DNA from: Salticus scenicus
Taxonomy: Eukaryota; Arthropoda; Arachnida; Araneae; Salticidae
Length of the DNA: 64,000 bases
Assembly (NCBI GenBank): GCA_963930645.1
Contig: OZ005660.1
Span: 203,140,927-203,204,926 of the forward strand
Reading direction: 5' to 3'
How positions within the stretch are numbered: position 1 is the stretch's first letter; every line of letters starts with the position of its first letter. Position numbers and translations under genes: made by a program. Below the pieces are notes generated by a model that saw only the letters and a list, made by a program, of their open reading frames with translations, did not search any database and was not told the origin of the DNA. Shown one piece after another: positions 55,825 through 64,000 of the stretch.

Positions 55825-56252
55825 CTCCTGTAAGTTTGTCGCCCTTGTAGCGAATCATCCTGCATAAATAACTTGATTTGTGGGATTTTTTTTTTTTTTC
55901 CAATGGCGCGGCACTTGCGAGTGAGCATTGGCCGGGAAGTCGCCGAATGATGACATTTGTGAAGGAGCACCCAATGGGTATGGCCATCGCTACTTCTAAC
56001 AGGGACAACACATCTATGTCTTCTTTGGGATTCGAACTCAGGCCCAACCGTGTAGAAGTCAGGAACGCTAATCACTACACCGCTTGGGCAACTGATTTGC
56101 GTTCTTTACTGCACAGATAATGCTCTTTTTTTTTTTTTTGGTCACCTTTTCATTAGAAGGTTTTTAATTGAAATTGACTTGGTCATCGTGTCTTCGTATC
56201 ACGCTAGTAAACAAGGCGCCTTCATTTTAAAGTAAATATAAGCAGTTTTGTT

Positions 56253-56333
56253 CATCGCTCTTTGGCTCACTCGGTAAGAGCGACTCCTTATAGTGGCGCG
56301 GTGGTCGGGGTTCGGTCCCCAGAAGGTCCAGCG
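56253..56333 (+). tRNA. tRNA-like pseudogene (array unit 1)
   Basis: TGGCTCACTCGGTAAGAGCG (box A) and GGGTTCGGTCCCC (box B with paired stem). The anticodon arm is unclear. Lies left of the Helitron insertion. Confidence 0.5.
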
Positions 56334-57499
56334 TGTTAATTTTTGCAGATAATTAGTAGAAAAGGTGTCTATTGATACAAGAAAATTTTTCGTTGCTTAC
56401 ACTAAGAATTTTTTGAGGAGTTTTTTTAAGAAGCATTTTTTTTTTTTTTTTTTTTTTAGATATTGGAAAACACAAAACATTTTAGATATTAAAAAAGCAC
56501 AAAATAAAATGTTTTAAGTAAAAAATACATAAAAAAATATTTTTATAAACTTTATATATATTATATATTACTATTATATGAAATTGGATTTGTCATCGGC
56601 TTTTTATCACGTTAAAAATCCAAGACACTTCCATTATATATATATTAAAAAATCTCCTTATATTATTAAAATCTGTACGCGTCTGTCTTTCTGTCTGTCT
56701 GTCTGTCTGTCTTTCTGTCTGTCTGTCTGTCTGTGAGAAATGCCTTGTGACCGCTAAAGCTTTTGCGCTAATGGTCGCATCGCCTCGAAACCGGTGTCGA
56801 CAGACGCAGAATTTCTTCATCTCGACATCGCGATAATTCGCTAAGCGATGCGACACTAATTAGCGGAGATATTAATTAAAATGTCCACCCATGTCTACCA
56901 AAAAATGACCCAGAATTCATGATTAAATGCTTAAAAAGCGACATTTTTACGGAAAAAGTGGAAAATAAATTAGAAATATCAGTCGTATTGTTACAAACAA
57001 GATACCATTGGAAAGGGCTTTTTTTTCTCAATCCGATGGTTTAAACGGCTTATCGATCGAACAATTAGATTTTTTTAAATTAACTAAACTAAAAAAAAAT
57101 GGTGGCAACAAATCACAAGCATTTTAACTTGGCAGACGATCTTGAACGGAAAGAAAAAACATCTGGTGTTTAATGAGGTCACGTGTTTTTGTACTTTGAT
57201 TAAAAATTGCAATATTCTATTTTCTTCAATTTTTCAAAATTCGCACATTTCAATTAGTATACAATCTTAACACCACAAAACAAACTTGCAGTTCAAATTT
57301 CATCCATTTTGGTCAATAAACAAAATATTTACATTTTAATTGCAAATTAAATTTTATCTTTACACGCCTGACATTTTATCTGTCGAAAGAGGATGAAAGT
57401 TTCAAAACGACACAAATACACTTAAGGTAAAAATATTTCTTTTTCTAATTACTTCCATTAACCGACTACCGTAGATAATGGAATTCGAAATTGCACCTG

Positions 57500-58330
57500 A
57501 CTTACACGTTTTGAGGTCTCCTGAATGGGTTTCTCTTTTGTCTCAGTTACTAATTAAAAAAATTTCATAAGTAATACATCATTTGAAAGCTTTGTTGAGT
57601 TGGAATCGAACAGTAGATTACAGAAATTTCTACCGCCAGATGGCGCTGTAATATTTTTAAATTACAATATTTTTATTTCTAATCATGATTAAATTTTTTT
57701 TAATGCGTCATTTGATACACATTTTACACTACTTTTACATTATCGAAAATGGAATTTGAGATTTCACCAGATTTACACGTTTTGAGGTCTCCTGAATCAG
57801 TTTTCTTTTGTATCTCAACTACTAATTAAAATAATTTCATAAGTAATATATCATTAGAAAGCTTTGTTGATTTGGGATCAAACAGTGGAATGCAGAAATT
57901 TCTAACGCCAGATGGCGCTGTAATATTTTTAAATTACAATATTTCTATTTCTAATCATGATTAAATTTTTTTTAATGCGTCATTTGATACACATTTTAAA
58001 GTACTTTTATATTATCGAAAATGGAATTTGAGATTTCACCAGATTTACACGTTTTGAGGTCTCCTGAATCAGTTTTCTTTTGTATCTCAACTACTAATTA
58101 AAATAATTTCATAAGTAATATATCATTAGAAAGCTTTGTTGATTTGGGATCGAACAGTGGAATGCAGAAATTTCTACCGCCAGATGGCGCTGTAATATTT
58201 TCAAATTTCAATATTTCAATTTCTAACCATGATTAAATTATTTTTAATACATCATTCGAAAGATATTTTAAAGTTCTTTTATATTATCGAAAGTTTTCAG
58301 CAGATTTACCCGTTTTGAGGCGTCCTGATT
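57500..58330 (+). repeat. Tandem ~270-bp repeat inside Helitron D
   Basis: TTACACGTTTTGAGGTCTCCTGAAT recurs at 57502, 57773, 58045 and, diverged, 58306 (steps 271, 272, 261). Each unit has CGCCAGATGGCGCTGTAATATTT. Confidence 0.85.
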
Positions 58331-58429
58331 AGGTGTTCTTTTGCATCTCAGCTAATTGAGTAAGACCGTTCAAAATTGGTATACGTACGTTAATTAGAAG
58401 GGGCTGAAAGGGTGGGGAAGAAATAGGCG

Positions 58430-59130
58430 TGCACCGCGCGCGCAGCGCGCACGGGACTGCGCTCCCGAAGGCAGTGGGGACCCGGTCCGACTTTTTAACC
58501 GATGAGAAATAATTTTTTTAATTTTCTTTTCTTAAGAATAAAAATTTTATTTGAGAAGGAATACGTGCGCGTAGCGTGCGTATACCTTCACAAGTGCGCG
58601 CGCAGCGCGCATGGGTCTGCGCTGCCGAAGGCAGTGGGGACCCGGTGTGATTTTTTACCCGATCAGAAATGATTTTTTTTAGGGGGCACGAGTGTCAGGG
58701 AAGGAATGCGGGCGTGCAGCGCGTGTATTTTTTAACTTGTGCGCGCGCAGCGTGCACGGAACTGAGCTGCCGAAGGCAGTGGGGACCCGGGCCGACTTTG
58801 TACCCCATGAGAAATGATTTTTTTTTTTCATTTCTTTTCTTAAGAATAAAAATTTGATTTGAGGAGGAATATTTGCGCGCAGCGCACGTATACCTTCACA
58901 CGTGCGCGCGCAACGCGCATGGGTCTGCGCTGCCGAAGGCAGTGGGGACCCGGTGTGAGTTTTATCCGATCAGAAATGATTTTTTTTTTTTTTGGGGGGG
59001 GGGCACGCAGGGTCAGGGAAGGAATACGCGCGCGCAGCGCGTGTATCCCTTAACTTGTGCACGCGCAGCGCGCATGGGACTGCGCTGCCGAAGGCAGTGG
59101 GGACCCGGGACGACATTTTACCCGATCAGA
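58430..59130 (+). repeat. GC-rich tandem ~160-bp repeat inside Helitron D
   Basis: Five units hold GCGCGCAGCGCGC-type sequence followed by CTGCGCTGCCGAAGGCAGTGGGGACCCGG, a hairpin-prone phrase. They start near 58435, 58595, 58738, 58900 and 59055, separated by AT-rich TTTTTTT-AATTTC spacers. The contrast in base composition is strong. Confidence 0.85.
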
Positions 59131-59271
59131 AATGATTTTTTTTTTTTTAATTTCTTTTCTTAGGACTAAAAGTTACTGTTAGTGATTCATTAATTATAGT
59201 GATTCATTTGAAAATACTGACCCGCTAGCGGGCGAAGCTCGCTAGTAATAATAATAAAACAAGTAAGCAAC

Positions 59272-59356
59272 TCATCGTATCTCTTAATGAATCAGCTGGT
59301 TACAGTGTCATGTTGATAATGCGAGAATCGTGTGTTCGATCCTCGCCGGGCCGAGA
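59272..59356 (+). tRNA. tRNA-Ile-like pseudogene (array unit 2)
   Basis: ATCAGCTGGTTACAGTG (box A-like), a loop TTGATAA giving anticodon GAT, and TGTTCGATCC (box B). The acceptor stem pairs poorly, so it is a tRNA relic, not a working gene. Confidence 0.5.
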
Positions 59357-59622
59357 TATTATATTTTGTAAATAATTAATTGAAAAAGTGTCAATTGATA
59401 AAAGAAAATATTTCGTTGTGTACACAGTATCCTAATAATTTTTCAAGACTTTTTTAAACGGCATTTTATCTAGTTACAAAAAGCACAAAATAAAAATGTA
59501 AGTAAAAATATATAAATAAATAAATTTTTTAGAAGGTTTTTTTTTATGAAATTGACTTTGTCTTCGCGTCACGCGAATAAAAAAGGCTCCTCCATTTTAA
59601 CGTAAATATAAACTGTTCAGTT

Positions 59623-59701
59623 CGTCGCTCAGTGGCTTAGTTGGTTAGAGCGTTACGCTAATAACGCGGTGGGTGAGAGTTTGATACCCGAAGGTCCGGC
59701 G
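59623..59701 (+). tRNA. tRNA-Ile-like pseudogene (array unit 3)
   Basis: GTGGCTTAGTTGGTTAGAGCG, a loop CTAATAA with anticodon AAT, then AGTTTGATACC in the T-arm. Very close to tRNA-Ile(AAT) in the D and anticodon arms. Confidence 0.55.
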
Positions 59702-59966
59702 TATTAATTTTTGCAGATAATTATAGTAGAAAAAGGTGTCAATTGATTTTATTAAAAAAGCTCAAAATAAAAAGTTTCAAGTAAAAAATACATAAATAAA
59801 TATTTTTAGAAGCTTTATATATATATATATATATTATATTATTATATGAAATTGAATTTGTCATCGCGTTTTCTGCCACGCTAAAAAATAAAACACTTCC
59901 ACTTAAAAAAAAAAAAAGAAAAAAGAAAAAAAAGAAAAGAAAGAAAAAGAAAATTGTAAGCAATTT

Positions 59967-60010
59967 ATTGTATCTCTTAATGGCTCAGTTGGTTAGAGCA
60001 TCATGTTAAT
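59967..60010 (+). tRNA. Truncated tRNA-like unit 4
   Basis: TGGCTCAGTTGGTTAGAGCATCATG is present; it then joins the tail directly and lacks the T-arm and box B. Confidence 0.5.
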
Positions 60011-60270
60011 TTTTGCAAATAATTAATAGAAAAGGTGTCAGTTGATAAAAGGAAATATTTCGTTGTTTACACAGTATCCCAATAAATTTTGAAGAATTTT
60101 TTAAATAGCTTTTTATCTAGTTACTTCAAAAATAAAAATTTAAGTAAAAATAAATAAATAAATATTTTTTTTAAGAACTTTTTATTGAAACTGGATTTCG
60201 TTATCGCATCTTCGTGTCAAGCGAATAAATAAGGTACCTCAACTTTAAAGTAAATGTCATAAAGCCACAT

Positions 60271-60350
60271 CGTCGCTCATTGGCTCAGTTGGTTAGAGCG
60301 TCAAGTTGCTAATGCGATGGTGGTGAATTCCATCCCCCGAAAGATCGACG
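60271..60350 (+). tRNA. tRNA-Ile-like pseudogene (array unit 5)
   Basis: TTGGCTCAGTTGGTTAGAGCGTCA head; the T-arm reads TGAATTCCATCC, so box B is damaged. Confidence 0.5.
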
Positions 60351-60653
60351 TGTTAAATTTTGCAGATAAGTAATAGAAAATGTGTCAATTGATAAAAGAA
60401 AATATTTTATTGTCTACACAGTACTCTAAGAATTTTTGAAGAGGTTTTTTTTTTGTTTTTTTTTTCTTTTTTTTTGTAAGAACTGTTTTTGTCATATTGG
60501 ATGAGTAATTGTTTTTACACGTATATAGATTAAATTGATAAAACACAGTACTTCACACGTTAAAATCTAAGTCAAAAGACTTAGTTTAAAAGATTACAAT
60601 ATAAAAGATAAAAAGAACATCACGACGTTTCGTCCAAGCATTGTTGCTTGTGG

Positions 60654-60792
60654 CAGGGATGGAACACGGGCGCAGAATTCATACCGGAATGTGTTTAAGA
60701 AATTTCTCTACCTATAATATCGTCGATTTAAGAGGTAGAAAATTTTCTTACATTGATAGTGGTATGAATTCTGCGCCCGTGTTCCATCCCTG
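60654..60792. repeat. Inverted repeat with exact 32-bp arms
   Basis: CAGGGATGGAACACGGGCGC plus AGAATTCATACC (60654-60685) mirrors 60761-60792 exactly. The inner sequence also pairs imperfectly (AATTTCTCTACCT with AGGTAGAAAATT). It lies in the gap between array units 5 and 6. Confidence 0.85.
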
Positions 60793-60965
60793 TTGTGGAC
60801 ATCTTCAGGTTTAGTTCGCTGACTGCCAGCGTCTTGATCCTTTAATATGTGTAAAATAGGTTGCCATACTTTCGCCAATTCTCTAGAATGGAGAATCTTC
60901 ATTCTTTTGCGTCATTCTGAAAAAGAAGGCGCCTCCACTTTCATATAAATTTAAACAACCTTTTT

Positions 60966-61043
60966 CGTCGCTTGTTATCGCATTTGGTTAAAGCGTCATG
61001 ATGATAACGCGATGCTCGTGGGTTCGATCCTCGCAAGCCGATG
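60966..61043 (+). tRNA. tRNA-Ile-like pseudogene (array unit 6)
   Basis: Box B GGTTCGATCC is intact and the loop ATGATAA gives anticodon GAT; box A has changed (ATCGCATTTGGTTAAAGCG). Confidence 0.5.
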
Positions 61044-61464
61044 TGTTACATTTTGCAGATAATTAATAGAAACGATGTCAATTGATAAAAGAAAATCTTT
61101 CATTGTCTACACAGTATCCTAAGGAATTTTGATAGTTTTTTTAAGAAGCTTTTTTTGAGTTACTAAAACGCCCAAAATAAAAATTTCAGTAAAAATATAA
61201 ATAAAAATAAAAAATAAATAAATGAAAATAATACTGAAAGTTTTTTATTATTGTGGAGCCCTAAAAAGCCTAAAATAAAAATTTATTCCAGCAGAGAGAT
61301 ACTATAAAATCGTAAAAGTTTCAACAATAAGAAAAATTTAAAGAAAAATATAGATATTTCATTTTTGCAAAAGATGAAAAATTTTATTAAAAAGCATTCG
61401 AGAACAATATTCCTTATGTATAAGTATTTGTTAGATTTTTTAGAATGTTCTATGATTTTTCTTG

Positions 61465-61541
61465 ACAGTTCTCAGACTTTTAGTTAGAGCGTCATCTTGA
61501 TTACGCGATGGTCCCGGATTCGCTCCTCGAAAGACGATATA
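61465..61541 (+). tRNA. tRNA-Ile-like pseudogene (array unit 7)
   Basis: TTAGTTAGAGCGTCATC, loop TTGATTA (anticodon GAT), and GGATTCGCTCC. The most decayed of the longer heads. Confidence 0.4.
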
Positions 61542-61688
61542 GTACTTTTTTAAAGATAAATAATAGAAAAAAAAGTCAAATGATTTAAAAAAAAAAAAAA
61601 AAAAATTCTTCCACTGTCTACACAATATCCTAAAAAATTTTAATTAGTTTTTTTGAGAAGTTTTTTCTTTTTTTGTAACTAAAAAGCA

Positions 61689-62180
61689 CAAAATAAAATT
61701 TAAGTAAAAAATCATTTTTTTAAGTTAGAAGCTTTTTATTGTGAAGCCCTAAAAAGTATAAAATAAAATTTGTTCTGGCAAAGACATGTTACAAAGAAAT
61801 GAAAGTTTCAACACTAAGAAAATTTTAGAGAAAAATATAGGTACTTTCCTTTTGCAAGAGATGAAAATTTTTTAATGTTCGAAATATTTTAAAAAGCATT
61901 CGAGACATTTGAAATTTGTTTCCTAACGAATGATTATACAAAAACTAATAACTAAGAATATTGGTCTCGAAAGCTTTTTAAAATATTTTGAACATTAAAA
62001 AATTTTCATCTCTTGCAAAAGGAAAGTACCTATATTTTTCTCTAAAATTTTCTTAGTGTTGAAACTTTCATTTCTTTGTAACATGTCTTTGCCAGAACAA
62101 ATTTTATTTTATACTTTTTAGGGCTTCACAATAAAAAGCTTCTAACTTAAAAAAATGATTTTTACTTAAATTTTATTTTG
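61689..62180. repeat. Large inverted repeat, ~218-bp arms, 57-bp spacer
   Basis: 61689-61906 mirrors 61964-62180 with only a few differences (for example GTTCGAAATATT against GTTCAAAATATT). The arms are the tail of a tRNA-array unit, so the array end appears inverted on itself. The transcript would form a very long hairpin. Confidence 0.85.
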
Positions 62181-62765
62181 AAGTATGATTTATATCGGTC
62201 ATTAGTTCAGTGATAGAACTCTAGTTTTGTTTACCAAGGAAGATAAATTTCTTGAAAGAAGACTTATTATCGTTTCCATTAAGATTATAAACTGGGAAAT
62301 TAGTGAATAAAAAAGTACCTTTCTTCTACTTTTTTTTTTTCTTTTGTAAATGTAACCAATTTTTATCTGAAGTGAGACTTCTTTTATCTGCAGTTGAGGA
62401 TGAGTACAATTACTTCAAGTGTCTCTCGCCCTGTAAGAAAATGAGGAAATTTCAAGGTTGTCTAGTAAAGAATGAACTACACATTTTTCACTCTCTCTTT
62501 TTTGTCTTTAAAGTATGTTTGTCTTTCTTCATTTAAAAACATATTTTAAAATACTTCGAATTTATTTCGGCATTAAAATAATAATAATAATAATAATAAT
62601 AAGAGTCATCTTCTAATTTTGCATTGATAATTTTTTAACATTACAGAATTAGACATTTCGGTACTTTTCCATTTCGCCGGCGCAAATCTCATCAAGCAAA
62701 TTTTATTGCCGACAACAATAGATTAATGGATTAAAAGTTAATTTGTTACTTAGATTTATTTATTA
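62181..62765. other. Flank after the array, nothing certain
   Basis: TCGGTCATTAGTTCAGTGATAGAACTC near 62197-62222 looks like the box A part of a tRNA-Gly-type relic, with no box B. (ATA)n microsatellite at 62573-62602. No gene. Confidence 0.35.
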
Positions 62766-63083
62766 CTAGCAGGCTTTGCCCGCTTCGCTGGTCAATATAT
62801 TTAAAGGAAACTCTTTTCTATATATAGCTTTATGATAAAAAGAAAAAAATAATACTGAAATAGCTCAAAAGCTGGCTTTGGTTCCCGCTGCCTTCGCCAG
62901 AAATTTGCTCGTCCTCGCAGTCTCCGGTGCCTGTCCCTATTGTCTGCGACAATGGCTTACCAGTGGGCTTCCATTTGGGTGCTTATCATATATGACAGTT
63001 TCGATACGGACAGTATCGAAAAATCTGAAGTAGCCCTTTTATATTTGAATCCCAGTTACATATGAACAACATTATACGTGATG
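62766..63083 (-). mobile_element. Helitron 3'-end fragment (minus)
   Basis: CTAGCAGGCTTTGCCCGCTTCGCTGG at 62766 is the reverse of the Helitron A-C terminus, and the next ~300 bp match 41300-41610 with many changes (TGTCCCTATTGTCTGCGACAAT, TTATATTTGAATCCCAGTTACAT). An older, truncated copy. Confidence 0.75.
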
Positions 63084-63144
63084 CACAGTCGAACAGTATG
63101 CATAGTACATCTGGTGGTTGAATGATTAGCGCTCTGGCCTTCAC

Positions 63145-63582
63145 TTAAGGCTGTACATCAGTCAGATAGCTCCCTTTCTCCCTTCCCATGTTATCCAATG
63201 GGATTTCCGTTGCTTCGTTTTATAAAAATATCTCATACAAAAATGAACTTTATCGAATTCTGTTTTTTAAATATTACTCTTTGAACAGGTCGTCTTTTAG
63301 CTTAGTGAACAATTTTTCGAAAAAATAAGTTTAAATATTTTACTTAGAGATCCAAACTTAGAGTTCATAATTTACTTATTGAAATAAAATATTCAAATTA
63401 AATTTTTCGAAAAATTGCTCACTAAGCTAAAAGGCGACCTGTTCAAAGAGTAATATTAAAAAAAACAGAATTCAAAAAAGTTCATTTTTCAATGAGATAT
63501 TTTATAAAACGAAGCAACAAAAATCACATTCGATAATATGGGAAGGGAGAAAGGGAGCTATCTGACTGATGTACAGCCTTAA
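63145..63582. mobile_element. piggyBac-type foldback MITE
   Basis: TTAA flanks GGCTGTACATCAGTCAGATAGC on the left and its mirror on the right, and the arms pair for much of the length (AGCTCCCTTTCTCCCTTCCCAT, ACCTGTTCAAAGAGTAATATT). A TTAA target is the piggyBac signature. No transposase. Confidence 0.8.
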
Positions 63583-63708
63583 CAGTTCGGGTTTAGATAT
63601 TTGTAATAGTTCGAAATCCATTTTAAGTAATAGGTCCGGGTCTAATTAACTCTAGTGGGCAAAAAATGTCTTTAGAGTAATAAACCAAACTAAACCAAAA
63701 CAATTAGG

Positions 63709-64000
63709 GGAGAGTGGGGATGAATGGGATATTTTTCATGTTTTTATTGATAACGTTGGCCATATGTAATTCAGAATTTTGTAACATGGCTCATAAGTAC
63801 ATTTCAGTAATCTATAAACATACTAACTTTAATAAAAAGTTATAATTTTTAATTAATAATAATTTTTTTTTACATGCATGTGCATTGTCCCATTCATCCC
63901 CACCTATGGGGATGAATGGGACAGGACTGGAGTTAACAAAGAAAAGAAAACAAAATGCAAAGTAAATAAATTTTTTAAGTTAAATTAGTTTATGTGATTT
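63709..64000. repeat. GGGGATGAATGGGA repeat, cut by the window edge
   Basis: GAGTGGGGATGAATGGGATA at 63714, then TCCCATTCATCCCC and ATGGGGATGAATGGGACA at 63888-63924 form direct and mirrored copies. Its right limit is not in view. Confidence 0.5.

Larger units (their letters stand above)
54200..55867. mobile_element. TIR element with TTATACAGGGTGATTCGCTAC ends
   Basis: The left end TTATACAGGGTGATTCGCTAC and the right end in reverse TTATGCAGGATGATTCGCTAC match at 19 of 21 positions. The similarity goes on for roughly 100 bp (AGGAGATGTA, GATTCGGAATCACA, GCAATG, CGGAAATG, AATCCTAACGA). It contains the hAT MITE at 55032-55444 and the palindrome at 55745-55824. No transposase. Confidence 0.7.
56653..59245 (+). 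mobile_element. Helitron D (non-autonomous)
   Basis: Starts A|TCTCCTTATATTATTAAAATC and ends AGCGGGCGAAGCTCGCTAG|T with a terminal hairpin (AGCGGGC GAA GCTCGCT). The start is followed by the CTGTCTGTCTGT microsatellite common to this family. The body has a Helitron-family block (56940-57110), then ~270-bp and ~160-bp tandem repeats. It interrupts the tRNA-Ile array. No RepHel. Confidence 0.75.
56253..61541 (+). repeat. Tandem array of tRNA-Ile-derived units (~347 bp), interrupted
   Basis: Each full unit has a tRNA-like head (box A like TGGCTCAGTTGGTTAGAGCG; box B like GGTTCGATCC) and a tail with TTTTGCAGATAATTAATAGAAA, GTGTCAATTGATAAAAGAAAAT, TTGTCTACACAGTATCCTAA and a TCATCGCGT..CACGCGAATAAA phrase. 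Heads lie at 56253, 59272, 59623, 59967 (cut), 60271, 60966 and 61465. Steps of 351, 344 and 304 bp are seen, and a larger one near 695 bp. The Helitron 56653-59245 splits the first two units. Confidence 0.8.

Noticed and set aside
56253..61541. Functional tRNA-Ile genes
   Set aside because: Acceptor stems and T-arms are mismatched in most heads; they look like relics.

Overview
The window is AT-rich animal DNA, most likely from an arthropod and probably a spider or other chelicerate. The evidence is spliced, intron-containing coding sequence, eukaryotic transposons of many classes, and tRNA-derived repeats. The taxon is an inference from repeat style, not from a diagnostic gene. No bacterial genes, CRISPR arrays or rRNA were seen.

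One host gene frames the window. On the minus strand, three exons (51090-50516, 4690-4477, 2110-1595) join in frame with correct splice sites into a 434-residue tetraspanin of the peripherin/ROM1 type. Its two introns fall at the same places and phases as in vertebrate PRPH2. Intron 1 is 45.8 kb, and most of the window is transposon debris that accumulated inside it. A 334-bp direct duplication of the last exon lies downstream (449-782).

Inside intron 1, from low to high coordinate, lie: a ~174-bp tandem repeat holding a young LTR retrotransposon (7288-14523), whose pol order is protease-integrase-RT-RNase H (Gmr1-like) instead of the usual Ty3/gypsy order; foldback MITEs and a hAT MITE; a dead Tc1/mariner element with a second transposon inside it; and a second copy of that transposon split by a 5'-truncated but otherwise intact RNase H-bearing LINE (23803-29639), whose 3' UTR carries three tandem copies of a structured RNA motif. 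Then come nested hAT elements (32332-34784), a PIF/Harbinger fragment (37397-38163), and a Helitron (39023-48435) split at an A|T site by a head-to-tail dimer of two further Helitrons in the opposite orientation. A foldback element ends about 15 bp from the exon 1 splice donor.

Upstream of the tetraspanin start codon (above 51090) are a hairpin MITE, a 400-bp polypyrimidine tract, a TIR element with an 80-bp palindrome, a tandem array of tRNA-Ile-derived units (56.2-61.6 kb) interrupted by another Helitron (56653-59245), and large inverted repeats to the right edge.

The transposons act as independent units. They interact with the host gene only by lengthening its intron and by placing inverted repeats in its pre-mRNA. 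Nesting gives a relative order of insertions in several places.
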